The notes under the pieces: model-generated | What the model was told of the DNA's origin: nothing | Database searches by the model: none | What the model saw: the letters and a program-made list of their open reading frames with translations, nothing else | In this document: positions 6,415-14,541 of the stretch, piece by piece | How the letters are laid out: each line of letters begins with the position of its first letter | Position numbering within the stretch: the first letter of the stretch is position 1 | Program-made: the position numbers and the translations under genes | From: an uncultured Eggerthella sp. | Lineage (GTDB): Bacteria > Actinomycetota > Coriobacteriia > Coriobacteriales > Eggerthellaceae | Length of the DNA stretch: 17,593 bases | Reading direction: 5' to 3' | Assembly: GCA_900548955.1 (NCBI GenBank) | Contig: URMQ01000026.1 | Location: 1-17,593 of the forward strand

Positions 6415-8364
6415 ATGGGTCTTACCCGCAAGCAAATTATCATCGTTGTTATTTTGCTTTCCGGCACGCTACTTGCCGTACTTAACCAAACACTGCTTTC
6501 CCCTGCGCTGCCCGTTATCATGGCAGACACGCATGTTGATGCAACTACGGTTCAGTGGCTTACCTCAGCGTATTCGCTTGTTGAAGCGGTGGTGATTCCT
6601 CTTTCGGCTTACCTCATCGGGCGTTTCTCCACTAAAAAGCTCTTTGTTTTTGGCATGTCTATCTTTGCCATTGGATCACTTCTAGCAGGAATCGCTCCTG
6701 TGTTCGCCGTACTTCTTATTGGGCGTATGTGCCAAGCAGTAGCAACGGGCATTGCAATGCCTATGGTGTTTACGGTAATTCTGCTTATTTTCCCCCGCGA
6801 AAAACGCGGAAGCGCTATGGGTATCGTTTCTTTGGCTATCGGATTCGCTCCTGCAATTGGCCCTTCTGTTTCTGGCTTGTTGGTAGATAGTGTTGGTTGG
6901 CGTGCGCTGTTTTTGCTGGTTTGCGCACTCGCTGTCGTAATTGTGCTCTTCGCAGTATTTTTCCTTGAAAGCTACGGTGAATTTGAGCCAACCTCATTCG
7001 ATAAGCCTTCTGTCGCCTTATGCTCTTTTGGTTTGCTGAGTCTGCTTTATGGCCTTTCCTCAATTACCTCTTCTGCAGTTGTTGCACTACCAGCAGGCTT
7101 AATAGTTATTGGTGTTATTTTGCTTACCTTATTTGTTGTAAGGCAACTCAAACTTGAAGTGCCTCTTTTGAAAGTAAGCATTTTAAAAACACGCAATTAC
7201 GCCATCACGGTTGCGGTAGTAGCAGGACTTCAAGCTGCGCTGGTTGGCACAGGTGTATTACTGCCTATTTATCTGCAGAATCTGCTTGGCATTTCCGCTC
7301 TTGAAACGGGTCTCGTTATGCTGCCTGGTGCAGTTATTGGTGCTATTCTTGGCTACTTCGCAGGACGCTGGTTCGACAAATTCGGCCCCCGTAAGGTAAT
7401 TATCCCCTGCGCCTTCATTCTCTTACTTGGCGGCTGTGGCTTAATCGCCTTTTCTCTTGATACCCCTATCCCCTTCATTATTGCGGTATACACCTGCTTG
7501 TCAGTCGGCATTACTGGCACCATCACTCCTATCAACACCTGGGGTATCAACTCGCTCGACAATAGCGTTATCCAACACGCAAATGCACTGTCAAACACTC
7601 TAAACCAGGTAGGCGCCTCGCTTGGTACTGCTATTTTGGTATCTCTTTCGGCTACCTCCGTTTTTCTGTTTCCCGAGATGCCCGCTCTAGAACAGACCAT
7701 GATAGGAGATCGTATTGCGTTCTGTTTTACTGCAGCACTGATGGTTATTATTTTCTTAACGATCGTCATTTCTGTACGCGATAATCGAAAGCCCAGCTTT
7801 GCAACTTCAATCGAAGCAGTACGTATGCCCACTAAGGCAAACGATCACATTGCTGTTGATTTAGCTATGAATAAAGACCCCTATTTTGTTCATGACACCG
7901 ATACGATTCGCGAAGTAGCTCAAATCTTAGCAGCAAACAAAACTTCAGGTGTTCCTGTTGTAGACTCAGACAATAAGGTTGTCGGCTTTATTTCCGATGG
8001 TGACATCATGAAATACATCGGACGTAGCGACGGACACGTCTTAGACGCTACTCGCATGTTGTATCAGATTCCTGAGACAGAAAACTTCATGCAGCGTGTA
8101 GCTGATCTGATTGATTTAAATGTAATGCGCATCGCAACCAAGGGAGCTATTTCTGTGCCAAGTGGCTCCTCCCTTGACGATGCCTGTCGTATGTTGGCAG
8201 AAAAGCGCATTAAAAAGATTCCTGTCGTCGATGCTCAAGGTTGCCTTGTTGGTTCGCTTTCTCGCTCCGATATCATTCGCTCCACCATGGCAAACTTGGC
8301 TTCTATCGAATCCCTTGTTGAAGCAGACAAGAAGGAAAAAGAACGAACTAAAACTCACGCTTAA
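6415..8364 (+). CDS. DHA2-family (EmrB/QacA-like) MFS exporter with C-terminal CBS pair (649 aa)
   Basis: Predicted proton-driven drug or metabolite exporter in the cytoplasmic membrane. I count 14 hydrophobic segments between residues 6 and 454, the DHA2 arrangement, including motif-C-like GFAPAIGPSVSGLLVD (143-158). The TM1 motif usually written LDxTxxxxALP reads LNQTLLSPALP here, with Asn24 replacing Asp. The C-terminal soluble part is a tandem CBS pair: CBS1 about 482-540 (SGVPVVDSDNKVVGFISDGD) and CBS2 about 568-627 (KKIPVVDAQGCLVGSLSRSD). CBS pairs bind adenine nucleotides in other proteins, suggesting gating by cellular energy state or a nucleotide signal. The frame is open to a TTG at 6373, but the ATG at 6415 has AAAGGAG 7 nt upstream and begins just before TM1. 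The tail is highly charged. Substrate is unknown. Confidence 0.88.
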   Translation: MGLTRKQIIIVVILLSGTLLAVLNQTLLSPALPVIMADTHVDATTVQWLTSAYSLVEAVVIPLSAYLIGRFSTKKLFVFGMSIFAIGSLLAGIAPVFAVLLIGRMCQAVATGIAMPMVFTVILLIFPREKRGSAMGIVSLAIGFAPAIGPSVSGLLVDSVGWRALFLLVCALAVVIVLFAVFFLESYGEFEPTSFDKPSVALCSFGLLSLLYGLSSITSSAVVALPAGLIVIGVILLTLFVVRQLKLEVPLLKVSILKTRNYAITVAVVAGLQAALVGTGVLLPIYLQNLLGISALETGLVMLPGAVIGAILGYFAGRWFDKFGPRKVIIPCAFILLLGGCGLIAFSLDTPIPFIIAVYTCLSVGITGTITPINTWGINSLDNSVIQHANALSNTLNQVGASLGTAILVSLSATSVFLFPEMPALEQTMIGDRIAFCFTAALMVIIFLTIVISVRDNRKPSFATSIEAVRMPTKANDHIAVDLAMNKDPYFVHDTDTIREVAQILAANKTSGVPVVDSDNKVVGFISDGDIMKYIGRSDGHVLDATRMLYQIPETENFMQRVADLIDLNVMRIATKGAISVPSGSSLDDACRMLAEKRIKKIPVVDAQGCLVGSLSRSDIIRSTMANLASIESLVEADKKEKERTKTHA

Positions 8365-8389
8365 TTGCTAAGCTAATACCTAAATTTAT

Positions 8390-8456
8390 GGAGCTCCATG
8401 CCTGATACGTTTCTAGGCGCTTGGAGCTCCATGCTTGAAACATTTCTAGTTCCATG
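8390..8456. repeat. Direct repeats with a GGAGCTCC palindrome between convergent genes
   Basis: Two 27-bp copies (8390-8416 and 8423-8449) start GGAGCTCCATG and end TTTCTAG, with three mismatches and a 33-bp period. A degenerate partial third copy starts TTCCATGAGCC at about 8450, and a weaker echo, CATGAAACTCCATTCTTGG, lies near 8488. The first copy contains the 12-bp perfect palindrome ATGGAGCTCCAT. There is no T-tract, so these are not obvious terminators. Confidence 0.7.
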
Positions 8457-8534
8457 AGCCTTGATACTCGGGGCACCTCTCCAGCCCATGAAACTCCATT
8501 CTTGGGAAAATCCATTCACTACAAACGGAATCGC

Positions 8535-10652
8535 CTATCTATCCGAGCGGATAACTCCACGAGCGGCTATATACGTCAACACGAAGTACAAACCGTACAC
8601 CACCAAGAAAGCACCTGATACCACCATGGCAGTTTGGCCGATATCCAAATGTCCAAACAGCTGCACCAGCGTAACCACTTCTTGCAAGGCGCACAAAGAA
8701 TGCGCAATTGCAAGAACAAGAGGGAATAGAAACGCGATCAAAATCTGCTTAAACAGCGCTCCGTTAACCATACCTTGCGGAGCGCCAAGTTTATTAAGAA
8801 GCTGATAGCGCTTACGATTATCAGTCGCTGCAGTAAGTTGCTGGATTGCAAGAATTGCCGCGCATGCTACCACCAATACAAATCCAATATAAATCGCCAA
8901 ATACGCAATGATAGTGGTTAAGCCGATGTTTTGCCTAAATACCTCTTCTTTGGTCATACCCATATTCAAAGGCCAGGTTTCTGGATTTTCTGAAGTAGCA
9001 ATACCCTCATACAATTCTCCCCACTGCTTTTCAGCATCAGGATTATTGGTAAATTGAACATTCAAAATAGAAGTCACCGGAACGGCATCGGATGGTATAA
9101 CTTCATCAGGGACAATGAGAATACCCATTTGCCCTGGAATTGATGTTGTCTGAAACGTTTCAGTATTAAGATCGCGATCAACCGCTAGATCATGACCAAA
9201 TATGTTAAGGGTAATTCCTGATTTAGCTACATCACGTGCATAATCCATAACGACATCAGTATCGCAATTCAAAACCGCTTCATCACGACCAAGTGAAATG
9301 CCTTCGCGTCCACTGATCTCCATCGCGTGATTATATTGAGAGACGGGAACTATACTTAGCGTTTGGTCGATATAGTCGGGGTTTATCATCTCTGCACCCA
9401 CATAGTCTGTCATCGGTTTGCCAAGCTGTTTGTCTAGCTGACCAAACGTAGCCTCCGAATCATACATATCTACCTGAGCACTTTCGCTCACAATGCCATT
9501 GAAGTCTGGTAAGCCCAGCTTCTTCGCATCTTCTGCAATACCTGCTGCCATATTGTAGTCATGACTTGCAATATATTTCTGAGCAATCCGATAGCGCTGT
9601 TCTACTTCTTCTGAGAAATCTTCGCTTTCCAAGCTGGGCGACAAATTGTAATACGAAGTTGCACTTGCATCATATTGAGTCAGCGATGCCATACTGTTTT
9701 GCATGGAAAGCGAAATGCCTACACCACCTGCAACACTGGTAATTGCTAAGAAGAGCGTCATACAAATAATCGCCATCGAAACAAATGACGAATTGATGCG
9801 GGATGCCACCTGACGCAAGGTGAACATATTTAAGCCACGATAATAAAGAGGCTTGATCGTTTGAATAAGACGCAGTAAAAATCCGGATAGCGAATAGAAA
9901 AACAGCAGTGTGCCTACACAGACCAGCGCTGTTGCCGCCCCAAAAGTAGGATTAACAGCAATGCCGTTTTCTGAAAGCAAGTAATATGAAAATCCGATAA
10001 TGACACACGAAATCAAAAACAGACAAAACGACAAGGGAATGCTTCGCAACTTCAACGTATCATTTTTACGCTCGGACTGAATAAGATCAATAAGCTTAGC
10101 TTTCATTACGTAGCCCACATTGAAAAACAACGCCAAGGTAAAAATAATCAGGAACACAACAACTGTTTTCAGTAGCTCATCCTGTGCTACAAAAAACGTG
10201 AATCCTGGGATGTCTACCACAAACAAAATGGCAGTTGCATACAATAGTCCCTGGGATACCAGTAAACCAAGTCCAAGACCAGCTGCTAGCGAAACCGCTC
10301 CCACGATGAGGGTTTCAGCCAATGTCATTCGCATAAGTGCACCTTTAGGCATACCCAAAAGCAGATAGATAGCGAATTCTCGGTTTCGACGCTTAATAAG
10401 ATAGCGACTTGCATACACAACCAAAAAGGCAAGAAGTACGCAGATAAACACCGACACCCCGTTAATAAGGATGCTTAGCAGTTCAATCATATTGCCTTGG
10501 GATTTATCGAAAGCAAGAACGGCATCTTGCGCGGTAATGGAATTAAACGCGTAAAACACCGCAACACCTATCATTAAGGTAAAGAAATAGATAGCAAAGT
10601 CCTTGTAGGAGCGTCGTACATTTGCGAAAGCTAACTTAGCAAGCACGATCAT
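8535..10652 (-). CDS. BceB-like FtsX-family ABC transporter permease (705 aa)
   Basis: Membrane subunit of an ABC transporter resembling the BceAB family, whose characterised members confer resistance to cell-wall-active peptide antibiotics. About 10 TM segments are visible: TM1 about 20-38, TM2 58-85, TM3 114-138, TM4 163-183, TM5 205-227, TM6 237-261, TM7 289-314, TM8 579-604, TM9 634-660 and TM10 673-697. A large extracellular domain (about 315-577) lies between TM7 and TM8, as in BceB. RKNDTLKLR at about 195-203 and NRKRYQLLNKLGA at about 612-624 are cytoplasmic loops likely to couple to the ATPase. The ATG at 10650-10652 follows GGAAGAAGG on the minus strand and overlaps the ATPase gene by 17 nt, so the two are co-translated. 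An upstream in-frame start at 10682 lacks such a signal. Substrate is not determinable. Confidence 0.88.
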   Translation of the reverse strand: MIVLAKLAFANVRRSYKDFAIYFFTLMIGVAVFYAFNSITAQDAVLAFDKSQGNMIELLSILINGVSVFICVLLAFLVVYASRYLIKRRNREFAIYLLLGMPKGALMRMTLAETLIVGAVSLAAGLGLGLLVSQGLLYATAILFVVDIPGFTFFVAQDELLKTVVVFLIIFTLALFFNVGYVMKAKLIDLIQSERKNDTLKLRSIPLSFCLFLISCVIIGFSYYLLSENGIAVNPTFGAATALVCVGTLLFFYSLSGFLLRLIQTIKPLYYRGLNMFTLRQVASRINSSFVSMAIICMTLFLAITSVAGGVGISLSMQNSMASLTQYDASATSYYNLSPSLESEDFSEEVEQRYRIAQKYIASHDYNMAAGIAEDAKKLGLPDFNGIVSESAQVDMYDSEATFGQLDKQLGKPMTDYVGAEMINPDYIDQTLSIVPVSQYNHAMEISGREGISLGRDEAVLNCDTDVVMDYARDVAKSGITLNIFGHDLAVDRDLNTETFQTTSIPGQMGILIVPDEVIPSDAVPVTSILNVQFTNNPDAEKQWGELYEGIATSENPETWPLNMGMTKEEVFRQNIGLTTIIAYLAIYIGFVLVVACAAILAIQQLTAATDNRKRYQLLNKLGAPQGMVNGALFKQILIAFLFPLVLAIAHSLCALQEVVTLVQLFGHLDIGQTAMVVSGAFLVVYGLYFVLTYIAARGVIRSDR

Positions 10653-11448
10653 CACCTTCTTCCAGTTGAGAAGTTGCCGCAATAATGCGTGCCAAGAAGG
10701 TTTTTCTATCGTTATCCCCGCGACTCATCTGTCCCCAAAGACGACCATCACGAATAAAAACGATGCGATCGCTATGACTTGCTACGCTTGAGTCGTGAGT
10801 AACCATCAGAATAGTGGCGCCCATAGCATGCAAAAATTCCAATGTTTCCAACAATTCGCGTGCCGATTTGGTATCAAGGGCACCTGTTGGCTCATCTGCC
10901 AGAATCAAATGGGGCCTTGTTATGACAGCTCGTGCAGCAGCAGCGCGTTGTTTTTGACCACCTGACACTTCGTAAGGATATCGATCAAGAGTCTGTTCAA
11001 TAGAGAGCTGACGCGCTAGGGATTCTACCTGCTCGTTAATTGTTCGTGCAGGAACACGCGAAATGGTTAGAGCAAGAGCTATATTTTCACGAATAGTAAG
11101 AGTGTCAAGCAAATTAGAATCCTGAAAAACAAAACCTAACTCTTCTCTTCGAAAACGCGCGAGCTCTTTCGATGACAAACCCACTATGTCTTTTCCACCA
11201 ATAACAATACGTCCATTAGTAGGTGTATCAATAGTCGCTAAGCAATTTAACAGTGTCGATTTACCCGATCCCGAAGGGCCCATAATGGCAACAAATTCGC
11301 CTTGTGCCACGGAAAAATTCACGTGATCAAGCGCTCTAGTCATACTTTCAGCATGCCCACGACGTCCCATTTTGCCACCATAGCATTTAGAGACATCTCT
11401 TACTTCCACAATCTTATTCGACACTTCCGTGTTTATCATTGGAGCCAT
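10636..11448 (-). CDS. BceA/LolD/MacB-type ABC transporter ATPase (270 aa)
   Basis: Nucleotide-binding subunit for the permease encoded immediately downstream. Walker A GPSGSGKST (57-65), Q-loop FQDSN (about 108-112), signature VSGGQKQR (161-168), Walker B LILADEPTGALD (181-192) and H-loop MVTHDS (215-220) are all intact, so it should hydrolyse ATP. The EPTGALD form is characteristic of the LolD/MacB/BceA group. On the minus strand AAAGGAAGGA precedes two close ATGs (11452-11454 and 11446-11448). The second has the better spacing (6 nt) and is used here; the first would add two residues. A further in-frame ATG at 11479-11481 has no RBS. The gene is divergent from the response regulator gene across roughly 250 bp, typical of a transporter controlled by the neighbouring two-component system. 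I found no convincing promoter for it. Confidence 0.92.
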   Translation of the reverse strand: MAPMINTEVSNKIVEVRDVSKCYGGKMGRRGHAESMTRALDHVNFSVAQGEFVAIMGPSGSGKSTLLNCLATIDTPTNGRIVIGGKDIVGLSSKELARFRREELGFVFQDSNLLDTLTIRENIALALTISRVPARTINEQVESLARQLSIEQTLDRYPYEVSGGQKQRAAAARAVITRPHLILADEPTGALDTKSARELLETLEFLHAMGATILMVTHDSSVASHSDRIVFIRDGRLWGQMSRGDNDRKTFLARIIAATSQLEEGDDRAC

Positions 11449-11667
11449 TGCCATTCCTTCCTTTGTTTTGTTTCTGCGCATTTATCGCCAACGCGTGCTC
11501 ATCACTAACCACGACGCCACCACTGCGTATTTCTCACAGCTACAGCCACCAACCCCTCGCAGCCGCACGCATTGCATAGCGATGAACTCGTCTACAAAAG
11601 ATTAAAAACTGCACCTCAAAAGGACCTAGCGGGCACCTTACGTTTACCTGACTTTTAGTAAATGACG

Positions 11668-11696
11668 TTAAAACAAATCAAAATTGCGCCTACAAT
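11668..11696 (+). promoter_or_regulatory. Promoter of the response regulator, positioned for a leaderless mRNA
   Basis: TTAAAA (11668-11673), a 17-bp spacer, and TACAAT (11691-11696) resemble sigma70 -35/-10 boxes. Six bases separate TACAAT from the ATG at 11703, so transcription should start at or next to the start codon. There is no Shine-Dalgarno in that gap, which fits leaderless translation, common in actinobacteria. Half-sites TTTAC (11643-11647) and GTAAA (11658-11662) lie just upstream and could bind a regulator. Confidence 0.6.
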
Positions 11697-11702
11697 CAAG
11701 TC

Positions 11703-12416
11703 ATGGCAAAAGATTCTCTACATAGCAAAACAATTCTGTTGGTGGATGACGAACCCGAATTGCTTCACCTGCTAGAAACAGTACTGAGAGCAGATGGGTT
11801 TGATAGCGTAGTAACCGCAAGCGATGTAGCTGGCGGTCTAGCAGCATACGAGCAGCGTCATCCGGACTTAGCTATCCTAGATGTCATGCTGCCCGATGGC
11901 GACGGATTTACCCTATGTAGATATTTGCGTTCGCTTTCATCGGGACGACCCTTGCCAGTAATTTTCCTTACCGCGAAAGACGAAACAACTGATCGCTTAA
12001 CTGGATTGCGTTCTGGAGCGGATGATTACCTGACAAAACCCTTTTCTGCGCAGGAACTTATTTTGCGCATATACGCCGTCCTGCGGCGTTGTTACCCCGA
12101 TGACGAGCCGCTGCTTCGCCTTGCGCACTGCACCATAGATCTTGACAATGTTGAAGTAAAAAAAGAAGGATGCGAACCCACCTTCCTAACCGCTAAAGAA
12201 AGTGAGTTGCTTCGCATTTTGGCAAACAATGCAAACCGCATTGTAACAACTGATCACCTTTGCGAAGAATGCTGGGGTTCATCGTTTGGCTACGAACAAA
12301 GCTTGATGACCCACATTAGGCGCATTCGTGAAAAAATTGAACTCAATCCATCAAAACCAGAATCACTCATAACCATGAAAGGCCTAGGCTACAAACTCCT
12401 TGTAGAAAAGGCGTAG
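11703..12416 (+). CDS. OmpR/PhoB-family response regulator (237 aa)
   Basis: Phosphorylation-dependent DNA-binding regulator, partner of the kinase encoded 42 nt downstream. The receiver domain (about 8-128) shows the acidic pair Asp15/Asp16 (LLVDDEP), phospho-acceptor Asp60 (AILDVMLPDGDG), Thr90 (IFLTAKD) and Lys112 (DDYLTKPFS). The winged-helix effector domain (about 140-235) includes LTAKESELLRILANNANR, a recognition-helix region near SLMTHIRRIREKIE, and the terminal GLGYKLL wing. All residues needed for phosphotransfer are present. Length is typical for the family. The start lacks a Shine-Dalgarno and appears leaderless. It is likely to control the divergent ABC transporter genes, and perhaps itself, but this is inferred from gene order. 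Confidence 0.93.
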   Translation: MAKDSLHSKTILLVDDEPELLHLLETVLRADGFDSVVTASDVAGGLAAYEQRHPDLAILDVMLPDGDGFTLCRYLRSLSSGRPLPVIFLTAKDETTDRLTGLRSGADDYLTKPFSAQELILRIYAVLRRCYPDDEPLLRLAHCTIDLDNVEVKKEGCEPTFLTAKESELLRILANNANRIVTTDHLCEECWGSSFGYEQSLMTHIRRIREKIELNPSKPESLITMKGLGYKLLVEKA

Positions 12417-12458
12417 CGCAATTCTTAGGTTGCGGCAAAAAGGATCAAAGGACAACGC

Positions 12459-14240
12459 ATGGCACCTAGCGGCACCAACAAACCACAAGGCGGCTTTTTT
12501 GCTCTCAAACAAGTAGGGCTTTTTGCTGGTATGGCGCTGCTTATTCTTGTGGTAGATATATTTCTCTACGTTGCCATTGCCATGTTTGAGGCAAACGCAT
12601 CCTACTATGATGGCACCGATCCTAACTCAACGGAAAGCGAAGGACGCGTTCATGTATCCGATGTTGCTGATGCGCTTTCACAAGACACAACTGGGGCATG
12701 GGTGTTCAATGACGATGAAATAGAACAAGCCCTGTCTGCAAAAAACGCCTGGGTACTCTTGGTAAACGAACATGGCGAAGTAGAGTGGAGTTTCAATACC
12801 CCTGAAGACTTTCCTGCTTCCTTTACTCAAAATGAAATCGCAGTTCTATCGCATGATCGCGCCTATGCAAACTACCTTACGTTTATCTGGACAAAAGATC
12901 CTAACCTCGTAATAATGGGCTATCCCGATTCCCAATATCTGTTCTACGGTATAACCCTATCAAGCCAAGCTTTTTTCCGCATACCGCTGTATTTCTTACT
13001 GATTTTCACCATAGACCTTCTAATTATTTTCTTGCTCTATGTTTTCTCGCAACGATCCTTGCTTAAAAGCACTGGTCCTATGCTGGATGCCCTTGATAAT
13101 CTCGCTCAAGGAAAGCCTGCCTATGTGCGCTTTGGCGGCATGTTACGTGTTGTAGGTCATCGCATCAACGCTGTTTCTGACACTCTTCTTCGAAAAGAAA
13201 CCGCTCGTAAAAATTGGGTTGCAGGAGTATCTCATGATGTTCGCACGCCATTAGCAATCGCAATGGGACACGCCGAGCGTATTGAAAGCGATGCTGACCT
13301 TCCTGAAAGTACGCGCGAATCTGCCGCCATCATCACGCGCCAGGGAATTCGCATCCGTGACCTTATAGAAGATTTAAACATTGCTACCCAGCTTGAATAT
13401 GACATGCAGCCCTTAAAGGTAGACACGATTATACTTTCGAAATTGCTCCGAAGCGTAGTGGTTGACTATCTTGATCAGGGCATAGATGATCGTGCAGAAA
13501 TTGATCTTGATGTAGCAGATACCGCAGCACATCTTTCCATACAGGGAGACGAACGCCTCTTAAAACGCGCGCTGCGCAATGCAATAGACAATTCCCTCAA
13601 ACACAATTCCGGAAATTGTCGTATTACTATTTCGCTTAACGCAAACGACAAAGGTCTTGCATTATGTGTTGCCGATGACGGACGCGGCATGAATGAAGAC
13701 CAACTTCTTGCCTTAGCAAACATGCTCGAACATGACTATCTTGGCATAGGCTCATTAACATCCAGCACAAGCACAAGCATTACGTTCTCGAAAATACAAT
13801 CATTTATTCCGAGCGAGCGCAAGCCGGGCAGCCCCGAACTTCCTCCTGACAATACTTCTCGAATGTATGAAAACGAGGCTCCCATAATTTCTTCCCAAAA
13901 ACATCCAATAGGAAATAGCGCAGAAATTGTCGCGGGAAATTATCCTGTTGTTCCAGCAAATAAACGACCTCCTAAGCCCCCCATTTTAGAAGACGAAGAT
14001 ACCTCTCTGAATGGCTCCGCTGATGACGCCCAAAATTCTACTTGGCAACGCGCTGTTTCTCCACTTGGCGCAACAGCGCCTATACCCCATGGTGGTTCAA
14101 TTGGAAAACATGGTCTAGGTTTACCACTTATTGCTCGGATTGTTTTAGTCCATGACGGCACGCTTACTATTGCAAGTGCCGAAGGTGAAGGTTTCAGCAT
14201 CATTATGACCTTCCCTCTTACTAAGGAATCCCTGCATTGA
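12459..14240 (+). CDS. Sensor histidine kinase with an inserted ATP-lid region (593 aa)
   Basis: Membrane-bound kinase paired with the response regulator. TM1 is about residues 18-43, an extracellular sensor region about 44-174, TM2 about 175-197, and a HAMP-like linker about 200-248. The dimerisation/phosphoacceptor domain has His259 in GVSHDVRTPLA. The ATPase domain has the N-box ALRNAIDNSLKH (371-382), G1 VADDGRGM (404-411) and G2 GKHGLGL (549-555). About 138 residues separate G1 from G2, where a few tens are usual. The extra stretch (about 430-545) is rich in Ser, Pro, Asn and Gly and looks disordered. AAAGGA (12447-12452) lies 6 nt before the ATG. The 130-residue extracellular loop differs from BceS-type intramembrane-sensing kinases, which have almost none. 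All catalytic boxes are intact, so it is probably active. Confidence 0.9.
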   Translation: MAPSGTNKPQGGFFALKQVGLFAGMALLILVVDIFLYVAIAMFEANASYYDGTDPNSTESEGRVHVSDVADALSQDTTGAWVFNDDEIEQALSAKNAWVLLVNEHGEVEWSFNTPEDFPASFTQNEIAVLSHDRAYANYLTFIWTKDPNLVIMGYPDSQYLFYGITLSSQAFFRIPLYFLLIFTIDLLIIFLLYVFSQRSLLKSTGPMLDALDNLAQGKPAYVRFGGMLRVVGHRINAVSDTLLRKETARKNWVAGVSHDVRTPLAIAMGHAERIESDADLPESTRESAAIITRQGIRIRDLIEDLNIATQLEYDMQPLKVDTIILSKLLRSVVVDYLDQGIDDRAEIDLDVADTAAHLSIQGDERLLKRALRNAIDNSLKHNSGNCRITISLNANDKGLALCVADDGRGMNEDQLLALANMLEHDYLGIGSLTSSTSTSITFSKIQSFIPSERKPGSPELPPDNTSRMYENEAPIISSQKHPIGNSAEIVAGNYPVVPANKRPPKPPILEDEDTSLNGSADDAQNSTWQRAVSPLGATAPIPHGGSIGKHGLGLPLIARIVLVHDGTLTIASAEGEGFSIIMTFPLTKESLH

Positions 14241-14355
14241 ACTACGCCCCCTAAGTGGGACGATCAAGAGAAGCCTTAACGAACTAACGACAGCGCATTA
14301 CCTATCAAACTTTCAACGAAGCAAAGTATTCAGCTCAAAGCACCCTTTAAACTAA

Positions 14356-14381
14356 AGCAGGTACTTAAGTGCTGCTATACT
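14356..14381 (+). promoter_or_regulatory. Extended -10 promoter with overlapping inverted repeat upstream of the methyltransferase
   Basis: TGCTATACT (14373-14381) is an extended -10 element, and there is no clear -35. Immediately upstream and overlapping is a symmetrical stretch: AGCAG (14356-14360), the palindrome ACTTAAGT (14363-14370) and CTGCT (14372-14376). A repressor bound there would block the promoter. The predicted start is near 14388, ahead of the small ORF at 14410. Confidence 0.5.
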
Positions 14382-14409
14382 TCTAGCGAAGTTATCCAAA
14401 GGGCTTGAT

Positions 14410-14541
14410 ATGTTTGACATAACAGCCCTCCTAGAAGTTTTCACACAAGAACGCTTAGACAACAGAAAGTCTGAAAAGCATGAGCCCTTGCCTGAACCAA
14501 CCATCGTCGAAAAAACCAAAAACAACACCGCGTACCCATGA
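14410..14541 (+). CDS. Small upstream ORF overlapping the methyltransferase start (43 aa)
   Basis: Starts ATG at 14410 with AAAGGG 6 nt upstream, a better ribosome binding site than that of the methyltransferase itself. It begins MFDITALLEVFTQERLDNRK and ends at the TGA at 14539-14541, overlapping the first 62 nt of the methyltransferase frame in a different phase. There is no hydrophobic segment or known motif. It may be a leader peptide that couples translation, a small protein, or the genuine N-terminus of the methyltransferase separated by a one-base frameshift. It lies directly downstream of the extended -10 promoter, which makes translation plausible. Confidence 0.4.
   Translation: MFDITALLEVFTQERLDNRKSEKHEPLPEPTIVEKTKNNTAYP

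Noticed and set aside
7353..7832. 159-codon open frame antisense to the MFS exporter
   Set aside because: Antisense to well-conserved TM segments and without a convincing RBS; a shadow of the coding strand.
8390..8505. Repeat cluster considered as a CRISPR array
   Set aside because: Only two good copies, a 6-bp spacer between them, internal palindrome and no cas genes.
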